Counted from the stretch's first letter, positions 1 through 7,726 are shown. The stretch is DNA of 16,970 bases from CAYZNE01 sp964461035 (GCA_964461035.1 CAYWRI010000025.1:1-16970); one strand, 5' to 3'. Notes: generated from the letters alone by a model not told the origin. Made by a program: numbers and translations.

Positions 1-67
1 TCAGAATCAGAAAAGTTTTGTAAAGTATGATAAATGTAGATTCTTCCCAAGTCTGCGACACTTGCAT
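1..67 (-). CDS. Possible N-terminal start of a gene running off the left edge
   Basis: An ATG at 67-65 on the minus strand opens a frame of 22 codons with no stop before the window edge (MQVSQTWEES...). A TATA-like element at 81-93 lies just upstream, which would suit a nearly leaderless start. Twenty-two open codons is weak evidence in A+T-rich DNA. The plus strand is also open here (positions 2-70, ending in TAA at 68-70) and could instead be the tail of a rightward gene. Third-position G+C is about 40% in both frames, higher than in the clear genes, so neither is convincing. No family is recognised. Confidence 0.2.
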   Translation of the reverse strand, partial: MQVSQTWEESTFIILYKTFLIL

Positions 68-80
68 TAATACCTACTAA

Positions 81-93
81 TTTTTATATAAAT
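81..93 (-). promoter_or_regulatory. TATA-like box after the GT3 gene
   Basis: Minus-strand ATTTATATAAAAA resembles an archaeal box A. It lies 3' of the glycogen synthase stop codon and about 20-25 nt before the possible ATG at 67. It is nearly symmetrical, so direction is uncertain. Confidence 0.3.
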
Positions 94-97
94 AGAT

Positions 98-1885
98 TTA
101 TCTCTCTAAAGCAAGATTGTGTGCTTGAATATAGTTTTCTATTAAGAACTTCCAATCAGCAAGAAAACTCAAGTCTTTCGCATTTACTTTGTTCTGCACT
201 CTTTCAGAATGTCGTAATGTGCAGAAATGTTTCATAGTTTCAAATAATGAAACAACTGTTTCTTCATCAGATTTTTGATATCTATCAATAACAAATATTC
301 CTTCTTTACCTTTTTTCGAATCATTTTTAGGTTTTATAAATTTTCCAAAACCTGCGAGATCCGTAGTTATTGTAGGAACCGATAATGCTGCAGATTCGAG
401 GGGAGTATAACCCCATGGCTCATAAAAACTTGGAAAAACAGTAAGATGACAACCACTCATTGCCTGATAAATATCAAGATTCAAAAGTGAGTCATTTCCA
501 TCAAGATAACAAGGGTAAAAAATAACTTTAACAGGATTATCTCTTGAATTATCTAATCCTTCTTTTGATAACATATTAATAACCTGATTCTTTGATTCAT
601 CACCAATGTTTTGAGAACAAATAAGTGGATTTCCTTGTTTTTTAAACAATGTAAGATCTTTTTTTAATCTAAGTTCAAACTTTTTAGATATGATTTCTTT
701 ATTTCCGAATTTTTCATCTTCCAGAAAATCATATAAAACGTTATTTAATATTTTATCTGCATCCTGTCTTATGGTGTTTTGAATGTGATTGAAATGTTCC
801 TTATTTTCAATAAGTTCTATTTTAGAATCTTTTTCACCATAAAGTAACCAGATAAAAACAGTTACGGTTCTTTTTCTAATTGGATTTTCTTTAAGTTCTT
901 TGTTTAATTTACCAAGCGCTCTAATAAAAACATCAACACCCTTATTTTTTAGTTCAGGTCTTCCGCAAATACAAAAAGATAAATTATGACTTAAGTCAAA
1001 TTCATAATAGGGGAAAAAATGGTATGTAATATATTCTCTGAGTTTTCTTCTGTTTTTTATATGTAGTAGGGATGTTTCTTCTACTGTTGGAAACATGTCT
1101 AAGTCCAAACCATTTAATGTTAAAACATCTGGTTCTCTTCCAAGAAGATATTTGCATTCTTTTCCAGTTATTTCAGAAACGGTTGTAAAAACGTGAGAGT
1201 TCTGAGCTGCAGCTCTTTCAGCAGTAAATTTCCCAACAATATTATAATTTTTTGCTTCAATATCTGGATTAACATTTTCTAATTCTGAATAAAGATGTCG
1301 TCCAGAACTAGCAATGCTTCTTCCAAGAATTGTTGCATGGGTTGTAAAAATTGTTTTAACAGATGGATTTTCTTTTTTTAGATATAATAGTCCAAATCCG
1401 GTCATCCATTCATGAAAATGAGCAATGATGTTTTCTTGATTACTTTTTTTCTTATATTTATCAATGAGAATTCCTATTGCATAACTCCATAACATTGGTT
1501 CTTCAAAATCCCAGCCCGTGTTCATAGAATCAATTTTAAAATTATCCCAAAACCATTTTTTCAAATCATTTGTTTTATATTTTAATGAATCAAATTCAAG
1601 CAAAATAACATTTGGTTCACCTTCTATTAACCATTTACCATAATGACATTTTATGCCTAGTTCAGATGAAAGTTCATAAAATAATTCTTTTAGCAATTCA
1701 GAGGGGCTTTTTCTTTCAAAAACAAGTTCTGATCTGCCTTTAAAGTATGGTCCAATAAGAAAATAATTTTTATAAAAATCTAACATGTGTCTTGCTTTTG
1801 ATGTAACAACCGTGTGTATTCCACCAACTTTATTACACACTTCCCATGCACATTCAAAAACTACTTCTGCATTTGCTTTTATCAT
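98..1885 (-). CDS. Glycogen synthase, GT3 (eukaryotic GYS-like) family
   Basis: Predicted GT-B retaining glucosyltransferase that extends alpha-1,4-glucan from a nucleotide sugar (UDP-glucose in characterised GT3 enzymes); cytosolic. Visible GT3 signatures: EVCNKVGGIHTV near residues 15-25, AHFHEWM at 155-161, THATILGRS at 182-190, basic R309/K315 in GRPELKNKG, and PSFYEPWGYTPLES at 485-498 holding the E489-x7-E497 catalytic motif, followed by TTDLAGFG. The length of 595 aa fits the GT3 core. I see no arginine-rich regulatory tail like that of yeast and animal enzymes. The start is supported by AGAGGT (1890-1895) six bases before the ATG. It is the last gene of a minus-strand operon after two DUF5752-like genes, a GH57 hydrolase and a GT4 enzyme. 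Family call is very secure; donor sugar is inferred. Confidence 0.93.
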   Translation of the reverse strand: MIKANAEVVFECAWEVCNKVGGIHTVVTSKARHMLDFYKNYFLIGPYFKGRSELVFERKSPSELLKELFYELSSELGIKCHYGKWLIEGEPNVILLEFDSLKYKTNDLKKWFWDNFKIDSMNTGWDFEEPMLWSYAIGILIDKYKKKSNQENIIAHFHEWMTGFGLLYLKKENPSVKTIFTTHATILGRSIASSGRHLYSELENVNPDIEAKNYNIVGKFTAERAAAQNSHVFTTVSEITGKECKYLLGREPDVLTLNGLDLDMFPTVEETSLLHIKNRRKLREYITYHFFPYYEFDLSHNLSFCICGRPELKNKGVDVFIRALGKLNKELKENPIRKRTVTVFIWLLYGEKDSKIELIENKEHFNHIQNTIRQDADKILNNVLYDFLEDEKFGNKEIISKKFELRLKKDLTLFKKQGNPLICSQNIGDESKNQVINMLSKEGLDNSRDNPVKVIFYPCYLDGNDSLLNLDIYQAMSGCHLTVFPSFYEPWGYTPLESAALSVPTITTDLAGFGKFIKPKNDSKKGKEGIFVIDRYQKSDEETVVSLFETMKHFCTLRHSERVQNKVNAKDLSFLADWKFLIENYIQAHNLALER

Positions 1886-1951
1886 ATATACCTCTTTTTT
1901 TTATGAAACTCAAATTTTTTGTAAATTTTAATTCTTTCTAATTTAATAATG

Positions 1952-2356
1952 TTAATTTTTTACAGATGTAATATGTTTATATATAATTAAGCGACTTTGT
2001 TCTTTATTTTTCGTTTTTCTAAGTTTTTCTGCAAGATCATACTCTTTAAATATATCTTGAATCCAAGTTGCAAAATCATTTTTATATTCATTAACATGAT
2101 GCGCAAAGTGGTGATAATCCAGATATTCAAGTGCTTCTGCTAATTCTTTTAAATTTTTGAGTTTTTGACCAGATACTAAATAAAAATAATGTTCTTCAGG
2201 AATGGAATTTATTTTAGATTTTGAACCTTTTTTCTTCGCAGACTTTTTTTTGGTGGATTCTTTTGACTTTTTAGAGTTCCTTTTATTAGCCTCTTTTTTC
2301 TTTGTTTCTTTGATTAATTTTGTTTGTGTATTATTCTCTTTTTTGATTCGTGGCAT
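1952..2356 (-). CDS. DUF5752-like protein with long lysine-rich N-terminal tail (copy B)
   Basis: 134 aa in two parts. Residues 1-50 contain 19 Lys and look disordered. Residues 54-130 form a compact domain with YFYLVSGQKLKN, YLDYHHFAHHVNEYKNDFATW and LAEKLR. This domain aligns without gaps to the product of the preceding gene (2380-2703) at about 34 of 76 identical positions, so the two are paralogues. I assign it to DUF5752 from the G.K..N...LA..L.YL / F.HH.N...NDFA.W / LA.KLR pattern; function unknown. The basic tail could bind an acidic partner, nucleic acid or a phosphorylated glucan (inference). GGGGTGA lies three bases before the ATG, close for a Shine-Dalgarno. The position between GH57 and GT3 genes suggests a role in polysaccharide metabolism, perhaps as scaffold or regulator. 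Confidence 0.8.
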   Translation of the reverse strand: MPRIKKENNTQTKLIKETKKKEANKRNSKKSKESTKKKSAKKKGSKSKINSIPEEHYFYLVSGQKLKNLKELAEALEYLDYHHFAHHVNEYKNDFATWIQDIFKEYDLAEKLRKTKNKEQSRLIIYKHITSVKN

Positions 2357-2379
2357 AATTCACCCCGTAATTATTATTT

Positions 2380-2703
2380 TCATTGCCAAAAATTATTTGC
2401 AACATGCTCATATATTGTTATAACTGTTTCCGTTTTATTATTTACATTTCTTAATTTTTTAGCCAAGAGATGATCTCCAAATACAGTTTCAACCCAATTT
2501 GCAAAATCATTTCTTTCAGCATTACAATGATGTAAAAATTCATCTTCATTAAGATAACCAAGATAATCTGCTAACTGCTTAACATTTCTTGCTTTTATTC
2601 CATTTTTTAAAACGAAATATTTTTCTTCAGATATTCTTTTTTTAAGTTTAGTTTTTATATCTCTTTTTGTTGTCCTTTTTCGTTTTTTTGTTTTTGGACT
2701 CAT
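2380..2703 (-). CDS. DUF5752-like protein with short basic tail (copy A)
   Basis: 107 aa. The first 23 residues hold 13 Lys/Arg. Residues 26-102 are the DUF5752-like domain (YFVLKNGIKARN, YLNEDEFLHHCNAERNDFANW, LAKKLRNVNNK). It is the paralogue of the next gene downstream, 23 bp away. The ATG overlaps the GH57 stop by 4 bp (ATGA at 2703-2700), which implies translational coupling with the hydrolase. No catalytic motif is obvious. The conserved HH, NDFA.W and KLR positions are shared with copy B and are likely structural or functional. Role unknown. Confidence 0.8.
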   Translation of the reverse strand: MSPKTKKRKRTTKRDIKTKLKKRISEEKYFVLKNGIKARNVKQLADYLGYLNEDEFLHHCNAERNDFANWVETVFGDHLLAKKLRNVNNKTETVITIYEHVANNFWQ

Positions 2704-3971
2704 TCTGGCAACACTCCACTATTCATTATTGTTGTTGCAGGATTATCAACTGGTAAAGTCGAATTTAATTCCTGCGTTATTAAATTAATTTTATGTTCTT
2801 GTTTTAATCTTATCGCAATATCATTAAGAACATTCATGAATACAATAAATCCATCGTATGGGCTTCCATAGGGACTAAAATATTTGTGAACATCACCATC
2901 ATTAAACCACTTTGTACACATATAATAAAAATGATCACTTGTTGTCAATTTTCTCCAAGCTTCAATTAATTCTTTACTCTGACTTTTTTTAATAAATGAT
3001 TCAAATTTATATAAATCATTTATGGCGGATTTTTGTATATCATTTCCAAGCCATGCAGTTAAGTCTCGTTCAGTATCAGCCCATGAAACAAAATATGGAA
3101 AATCAATAACATCTCTAACAGGCAGTTCTGCAGCTTCACTAACAGTAACAAAAGAATTATCAGGATGAGAAAGTAATTTATTAGGTAAATAATTCATGAA
3201 TTCAAATATTCCTGTGTCTTCCCATTGGTGTTCACCAAATGTTTCATAATCCATAAATAGATTAATAACATCTCCACAACCATTAGCATTATTTATCCAC
3301 TTAGAATATTTATCCACTGTTAAAGGATGTTCATTCCAGCTTTTATTAGAGAATCTAAATGCAATGTCATCACTTAACTTGTAATTTTTTAGTAAAACTT
3401 TTACTTTATTATTTGGTGCACTATAAACAAAATTGGGTGATTTCCATCCAAGTATTTTTTCAGCTCCTTCTGCTAAAACAACCTTAAAACCTAAAGCAGA
3501 AATTACTTCTGCAACTTCGTTACTATATACTAGTTCAGTATTTCTAAATACTTTAGGTGTAACTCCAAAAAGTTCTTTAATTTTATCTGAATGCATTTTT
3601 ACCTGATATTTGAACTCTTCTTTTGAAAATAAAAATGATAATGAATGATAATAAGTTTCTGCAAGAAATTCAACACAACCAGTTTTTGCTAATTCTTTAA
3701 AACTTTCTAAAACTTTAGGAGCAAATGCTTCAAATTGTTCAAGAGCAACACCACTTATACTGAATGATATTTTAAATTCTCCTTTATGTTGCTTAATAAG
3801 TTTTAATAGTAAATTATTCATAGGAATATAAGATTTTCTAGCAACTTTCTGCATTATTTCTTTATTTTTATCGTCATCAAAATAATTATGATTCTTACCA
3901 ATATCAAATATATTGTAATTTCTTAATCTCCACGGTTGATGAACCTGAAAATAAAAACATATTTTTACCAT
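2700..3971 (-). CDS. GH57 family alpha-amylase-like glycoside hydrolase
   Basis: Predicted retaining glycoside hydrolase acting on alpha-glucan; no signal peptide, so cytosolic. GH57 motifs appear in order: HQP at 11-13, AETYYHS at 104-110, FRNTEL at 142-147 with E146 as nucleophile, and FMDYETFGEHQW at 239-250 with D241 as acid/base. At 423 aa it is a short alpha-amylase-type member, smaller than GH57 branching enzymes or amylopullulanases. Archaeal glycogen clusters commonly include a GH57 enzyme of this type. AGGGG stands just before the ATG, and the GT4 stop is 20 bp upstream. Hydrolase versus transferase activity cannot be decided from sequence alone. It may supply or trim glucan for the GT3 synthase encoded in the same operon. 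Confidence 0.92.
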   Translation of the reverse strand: MVKICFYFQVHQPWRLRNYNIFDIGKNHNYFDDDKNKEIMQKVARKSYIPMNNLLLKLIKQHKGEFKISFSISGVALEQFEAFAPKVLESFKELAKTGCVEFLAETYYHSLSFLFSKEEFKYQVKMHSDKIKELFGVTPKVFRNTELVYSNEVAEVISALGFKVVLAEGAEKILGWKSPNFVYSAPNNKVKVLLKNYKLSDDIAFRFSNKSWNEHPLTVDKYSKWINNANGCGDVINLFMDYETFGEHQWEDTGIFEFMNYLPNKLLSHPDNSFVTVSEAAELPVRDVIDFPYFVSWADTERDLTAWLGNDIQKSAINDLYKFESFIKKSQSKELIEAWRKLTTSDHFYYMCTKWFNDGDVHKYFSPYGSPYDGFIVFMNVLNDIAIRLKQEHKINLITQELNSTLPVDNPATTIMNSGVLPE

Positions 3972-3991
3972 TTAAAACCCCTATTATACGA

Positions 3992-5269
3992 TTACGATAC
4001 TTCTCCAAAAACATTTAATAATTTGTGAATTGATTTATCCCATGTAAGATTATTAACTTCAGTTAATCCATATTTTTTCAATTGTTTGTTAAGAACCGAA
4101 TATTGAAGAACGGATAATATTTTTGCAGCCATTTCAGTTGTATCCCAAAAATCAACTTTTAAAACATGTCCTAGAACTTCAGAACAGCCTGATTGTTTAC
4201 TAATTATGCAAGGTGCTCCTTGAGCCATTGCTTCAAGTGGAACAATTCCAAATGGTTCTGAAACAGAAGGCATAACATAACAATCTGCTCTTTTATATAA
4301 TGATTTTCCTTGACTGGGATTATATCTTCCTGTAAAAAGAACATTTTGACTAATATCTAATTCTGCAGTTAATCTAATCATTTGTGACATCATATCTCCT
4401 GATCCCGCCATTACAAATACAACATCTTTTCTTTTTTCAAGAACTCTCTTAGCAGCATATAAAAAATATTCTGGCCCTTTTTGAACAGTAATTCTACCTG
4501 TGAAAAGAACTACTTTTTTACCTTTAATATCAATTGGTCCTGAATCTGGGACAGCTTCCATCAAAGTATTTTTAGCATTATGAACAATTCTTATTTTTGC
4601 AGGATCAATATCGTATTTATTTACAATCATATCTTTAACATAGCCACTTATTGCAATTATTCTATCCGCTCGTATCATGCCGTTTCTTTCAATATCTTTT
4701 TCAATATTTGATGCATTTCCAAGATATCTATCATATATTGTATTGTGAACATGAACGATTAAGGGTTTTCCTGTTTTGTCTGCAATACCTATTGCTGCAG
4801 GAAATGTCATCCAATCATGTGCATGAATAACATCAAAATCAAAATCATCAGTCATATTATATAATCGTTTAGCAAATAAATCAACTTCAGCAAATAAGTT
4901 TGGACCGTATAATGTGGATCTCGATATTTTATTTTTTGATATTTTATTTTTAGAATTAGTCGCATTTTCAATCAGATTGTCATAAGATTTTTCATATTCT
5001 TCAGGACTTTGATATGCGTGAAAACCTGCAGGAACTTTTATGATATTAGCATTTTTTCCTATTTTAATTGCTTTACCTATTTTGTGATTTTCGGCAATTA
5101 TAACTTCTTTTGCAAAGTCATTAGAAATGCCTTCTTCTGGTCCCATGGGCATAATATATGTAACAGGAATGCCTTGATTAGAAAACTCTTTAATCATCTC
5201 CCAACACACCATTCCAATGCCGCCAGCATATAATGGGGGTAGTTCCCAACCAAGCATTAATACTTTCAT
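3992..5269 (-). CDS. GT4-family glycosyltransferase, glycogen-synthase-like
   Basis: 425 aa GT-B enzyme and first gene of the operon. N-terminal domain: GWELPPLYAGGIG (7-19), the acceptor/donor loop of starch/glycogen synthase-like transferases, and DVIHAHDWM (146-154). C-terminal donor domain: FTGRITVQKGPEYF (256-269) with R259 and K264, then PSVSEPFGIVPLEAMAQG (334-351) with E338-x7-E346. It resembles archaeal proteins often labelled glycogen synthase, but GT4 covers many acceptors, so the substrate is not fixed by sequence. Because the operon also has a GT3 synthase, this enzyme may make primer, maltosyl units or a different glycan (inference). An in-frame TAG three codons upstream fixes the start region; GGTGA lies about 13 bases before the ATG. 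Confidence 0.9.
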   Translation of the reverse strand: MKVLMLGWELPPLYAGGIGMVCWEMIKEFSNQGIPVTYIMPMGPEEGISNDFAKEVIIAENHKIGKAIKIGKNANIIKVPAGFHAYQSPEEYEKSYDNLIENATNSKNKISKNKISRSTLYGPNLFAEVDLFAKRLYNMTDDFDFDVIHAHDWMTFPAAIGIADKTGKPLIVHVHNTIYDRYLGNASNIEKDIERNGMIRADRIIAISGYVKDMIVNKYDIDPAKIRIVHNAKNTLMEAVPDSGPIDIKGKKVVLFTGRITVQKGPEYFLYAAKRVLEKRKDVVFVMAGSGDMMSQMIRLTAELDISQNVLFTGRYNPSQGKSLYKRADCYVMPSVSEPFGIVPLEAMAQGAPCIISKQSGCSEVLGHVLKVDFWDTTEMAAKILSVLQYSVLNKQLKKYGLTEVNNLTWDKSIHKLLNVFGEVS

Positions 5270-5310
5270 TTTATTCTATTTCACCAAGTTGTAGATTTTG
5301 CAATTTACAG

Positions 5311-5320
5311 AAATTATACT
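5311..5320 (-). promoter_or_regulatory. Candidate box A for the glycogen operon
   Basis: Minus-strand AGTATAATTT lies about 42-51 nt before the GT4 ATG. Initiation about 25 nt downstream would give a leader of roughly 20 nt that includes GGTGA. An alternative box A (TATTTAAA at 5381-5374) would give an 80-nt leader that includes GAGAGGTGAAG. Sequence alone does not choose between them. Confidence 0.35.
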
Positions 5321-5443
5321 AATTGCTTCACCTCTCAACTAACACTCTTTTTAATTTAATTACGTTGATTGTGTTTAAATACTTTTTGCTTAATTTTATC
5401 AAAATAGTATACTACATATAACAAACGGATAATAGATTTTTCA

Positions 5444-5534
5444 TTTATAAAGGATAAAAGTCGAAATTTGCAAAATTTAGAAAAATGCTAAATGCGAGAA
5501 TTCTTTAGCTAGAGAGCTTTAGTATTGAGAATTC
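5444..5534 (+). ncRNA. Weak candidate structured RNA with its own TATA box
   Basis: TTTATAAA at 5444-5451 is followed, at the distance expected of a transcript start, by short complementary pairs: GCTAAA (5487-5492) with TTTAGC (5504-5509), AGCT (5507-5510) with AGCT (5515-5518), and GAATTCT (5498-5504) with AGAATTC (5528-5534). The pairs are alternatives rather than one nested fold. No C/D or H/ACA box was found. It could equally be the 3' region of the trmJ-like transcript. Confidence 0.15.
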
Positions 5535-5551
5535 AAATCTATTTATTGCTT

Positions 5552-5557
5552 AAAAAA
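5552..5557 (-). terminator. T-run terminator after the trmJ-like gene
   Basis: On the minus strand ACGTTTTTT lies about 38 nt after the trmJ-like stop. A short T-run without a strong hairpin is typical of archaeal termination. Support is positional only. Confidence 0.35.
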
Positions 5558-5594
5558 CGTTCTAAAATAATCAGAATTTTACAGATTTATGAAT

Positions 5595-6317
5595 TCATCG
5601 CTTTCCAAGAATTTTCTTAAAATAACCCATTAAAGAATATGCTTCTCTTTTGCTTAAACAAATCTTAGATAATAGCTTTTTCCAAACTATTTTTTGTGTC
5701 TTTTTTTGTGTTGTTCTTTGAAATTTTAAATTGTCAATGCTTGCATCAACTAACCTATTTAATTGATTAAGTTCAGTTCTTTGAGCTTGTTTAGGCATAA
5801 GTATGGAATTGCAGTTTTTAGAATGTTTAAATAATTCATATAAACAAACTGAAACCGCATGACTTAAATTCAGAACAGGATATTTTTTGTCAACAGAAAT
5901 AGTTACAGAAAAATCGGCAATTTCAAGTTCTCGATTTGTCAAACCAGAACTTTCCCTTCCAAATATAATAACTATTTTAGAATCAGATTTCATTATTTTT
6001 TCTGATGCAGATTCTATTGTTTCAATGCTTCTTAATATGTTGTAGTCATTTCCTAATTTTGATGTTGTAGCAATGATATGATTACCATATTTTCTTATTT
6101 TATTACTTATTTCTTTCATATCATCAGATTTTATCACTTTTGCTTTTTTAAGTATATTAATTGCATGACTTGATCTATCTGTTGCTTCTTTACATAAATA
6201 ATCTGCTTTAGGATTAACAAGAATTAGGTCCTTACACCCAAAATTGGCCATAACTCTTGCTATTGCACCTATATTTCCAGCGTTCTCAGGATTTATTAAA
6301 ACAATCTTTACATTCAT
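5595..6317 (-). CDS. trmJ: TrmJ-like tRNA 2'-O-methyltransferase (SpoU/TrmH superfamily)
   Basis: 240 aa SPOUT methyltransferase predicted to 2'-O-methylate tRNA position 32 with SAM, as archaeal TrmJ does. Motif 1: NPENAGNIGAIARVMANFG (9-27) with N16 and R21. Motif 2: IIFGRESSGLT (117-127). Motif 3: YPVLNLSHAVSVCLYEL (146-162), the trefoil-knot SAM site. The C-terminal helices (about 178-236) match the extra dimerisation helix region of TrmJ rather than TrmH/TrmL. It stands alone on the minus strand with its own promoter. The family call is secure; position 32 specificity is inferred from the closest characterised group. Confidence 0.88.
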   Translation of the reverse strand: MNVKIVLINPENAGNIGAIARVMANFGCKDLILVNPKADYLCKEATDRSSHAINILKKAKVIKSDDMKEISNKIRKYGNHIIATTSKLGNDYNILRSIETIESASEKIMKSDSKIVIIFGRESSGLTNRELEIADFSVTISVDKKYPVLNLSHAVSVCLYELFKHSKNCNSILMPKQAQRTELNQLNRLVDASIDNLKFQRTTQKKTQKIVWKKLLSKICLSKREAYSLMGYFKKILGKR

Positions 6318-6360
6318 TTTAAATGATTAGAATGTATATCTTATTAAAAAGATTGTTGAA

Positions 6361-6370
6361 ACTTTATACT
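6361..6370 (-). promoter_or_regulatory. Candidate box A for trmJ-like gene
   Basis: Minus-strand AGTATAAAGT ends 44 nt before the ATG and would give a leader of about 20 nt. A closer GATATAC element (around 6334-6340) would give a leaderless mRNA. The gap at 6383-6392 hides sequence further upstream. Confidence 0.4.
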
Positions 6371-6382
6371 ATTTCTATAAAT

Positions 6383-6392
6383 NNNNNNNNNN
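6383..6392. other. Assembly gap of 10 Ns
   Basis: Ten consecutive N bases between the divergent trmJ-like and L,D-transpeptidase genes. The fixed short length suggests an arbitrary scaffold spacer, so the real distance, and even the adjacency of the two sides, is uncertain. Confidence 0.99.
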
Positions 6393-6444
6393 TATTTCAC
6401 TGATTTCTTTTTTTCAATATATACCACTTTTTAGTAACAAAAGC

Positions 6445-6452
6445 TTTATAAA
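6445..6452 (+). promoter_or_regulatory. Archaeal promoter of the L,D-transpeptidase gene
   Basis: TTTATAAA preceded by A-rich AACAAAAGC, a textbook BRE plus box A, lies 25-32 nt before the ATG, so a leaderless mRNA is expected. There is no Shine-Dalgarno before the start, consistent with this. The promoter shows that this bacterial-type gene is built for archaeal transcription. Confidence 0.7.
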
Positions 6453-6476
6453 CTTATCATTATTTCTTTATTTAAA

Positions 6477-7703
6477 ATGTTCAAAAATAATTTAGTAAAT
6501 AAATCATTAGTATTTTTTTTAGCTTTTATGACTTTTTCTTCTAATTATTTATTGGCAAAAACTGATAAAGATTTAATTAAGTATGATATTATTCAAAATT
6601 ACTTAAATTCTTCAAATGCTCAAATTGAACTTGTTATAGATAAACAAAGCAAAACTTTGCAAGTATTTAAAGATAATTCTTTATCTAAAACATATCCTGT
6701 TGCTTTAGGTATTGATTCTGTAACTGATAAAGTAAATAGGGGTGATGGTGCAACGCCTGAGGGCGTTTTTAGAATTATGGATAAACATCTTTCAAAGTAT
6801 TTTACTTGGTTTTTAGAATTAAATTATCCTAATGTTGAAGATGCAGAAAGAGGATTAAACACTGAATTAATTTCAGATACTGAATATAATAGAATCTTAA
6901 CTGCACAGCAGAAGAAAACTGCAAATATAAGAAATACAAACTTAGGCGATGCAATAGGAATTCATACTTCGGGAAGAAAAAGTAAATATGGTGAAGTAAC
7001 AGATAGCAATTGGACTTTGGGTTGTATTGCCTTGGAATACTTAGACATGAAGAATTTATACAAAGAAGTTTCTATAAATACACCTGTGTTGGTTATTGGT
7101 AATTCAATTATAGATAATTTTAAATTTCAACAAAATTTGATGAAAAATATAGATCTTGTTACACTAGATATAGAAAATAAATTAAAGATAAATCAAAAAG
7201 AATCTGCTAAATCTCAATTAATACAATGCATTACAGAATACGAATTTTTTAATAAAATTAAAAAAGTTCCTGTTGATTATAAATTAAATCATAAAGCATC
7301 ATTTCTTTATCATTATTTATCTTTTTTAGAATATGATTCTGATTCTGAAGAAGCATATGCTCATGCCAAAACCGCTCTTGAATTAAGACCAACATCAAAT
7401 CCTTATAAACAAAATCTTGCTAAATCTATTTGTGTTGCTAATAAGTATGAAGAATTAAATTTAGCAGCATCGCTACTTGAAGACATAGGTAAAGAAAATA
7501 TCAATAACAATACGGAATTTCAAATTATATCTGCAAATATAGAATTTTTAAAAGGTAATTTGGATGAAGCAAAACGAATAGTAGAAGAAATATCTGTAAA
7601 CCCTCAATATTCAAAACTATTTTCAGATTTGGCAGAAAACATGGATAATGGCTTTTTTGATTATCAAATTTATTCCGTTGTTAGGTTAACTCCCTTACAT
7701 TAG
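6477..7703 (+). CDS. Exported L,D-transpeptidase (YkuD) with C-terminal TPR-like region
   Basis: 408 aa. Residues 8-27 form a hydrophobic signal segment (LVFFLAFMTF...LLA). Residues 49-208 are a YkuD domain: IELVIDKQSKTLQVFKD, YPVALG, GATPEGVFRI, then H163 in IGIHTSG and C183 in TLGCIALE. H163 and C183 match the catalytic His and Cys; the usual SHGC is TLGC, a position that varies in the family. Residues about 275-385 are helical repeats resembling TPRs (EEAYAHAKTALELRP, NLDEAKRIVEE). Bacterial relatives cross-link peptidoglycan through meso-diaminopimelate, which archaea lack, so the substrate is unknown: a cell-surface protein link, or the wall of another organism, are possibilities. It converges on the RHS-CHAT gene with 23 bp between stop codons. 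Confidence 0.85.
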   Translation: MFKNNLVNKSLVFFLAFMTFSSNYLLAKTDKDLIKYDIIQNYLNSSNAQIELVIDKQSKTLQVFKDNSLSKTYPVALGIDSVTDKVNRGDGATPEGVFRIMDKHLSKYFTWFLELNYPNVEDAERGLNTELISDTEYNRILTAQQKKTANIRNTNLGDAIGIHTSGRKSKYGEVTDSNWTLGCIALEYLDMKNLYKEVSINTPVLVIGNSIIDNFKFQQNLMKNIDLVTLDIENKLKINQKESAKSQLIQCITEYEFFNKIKKVPVDYKLNHKASFLYHYLSFLEYDSDSEEAYAHAKTALELRPTSNPYKQNLAKSICVANKYEELNLAASLLEDIGKENINNNTEFQIISANIEFLKGNLDEAKRIVEEISVNPQYSKLFSDLAENMDNGFFDYQIYSVVRLTPLH

Positions 7704-7726
7704 TTTTTATTTGGTTTAAATGAATT

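Larger units (their letters stand above)
5270..5594. other. 325-bp gene-free region between trmJ-like and GT4 genes
   Basis: No convincing coding frame on either strand. It contains a T-rich stretch just after the trmJ-like stop, box-A-like sequences on the minus strand at 5311-5320 and around 5374-5381, a palindromic TTTATAAA at 5444-5451, and clustered short inverted repeats at 5487-5534. It probably holds the operon promoter and leader, with possibly a short RNA. Confidence 0.5.

Noticed and set aside
2..70. Plus-strand open frame ending in TAA at 68-70, possible tail of a rightward gene
   Set aside because: Only 22 codons are visible and the minus strand is equally open; no recognisable residues.
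2202..2423. Hydrophobic 73-codon plus-strand frame
   Set aside because: It is antisense to the lysine-rich tail of a DUF5752-like gene; Lys codons read as Phe/Leu on the other strand, which explains the apparent hydrophobicity.
5444..5534. C/D or H/ACA box small RNA in the gene-free region
   Set aside because: No RUGAUGA/CUGA pair or ACA box in suitable arrangement; retained only as a weak structured-RNA candidate.
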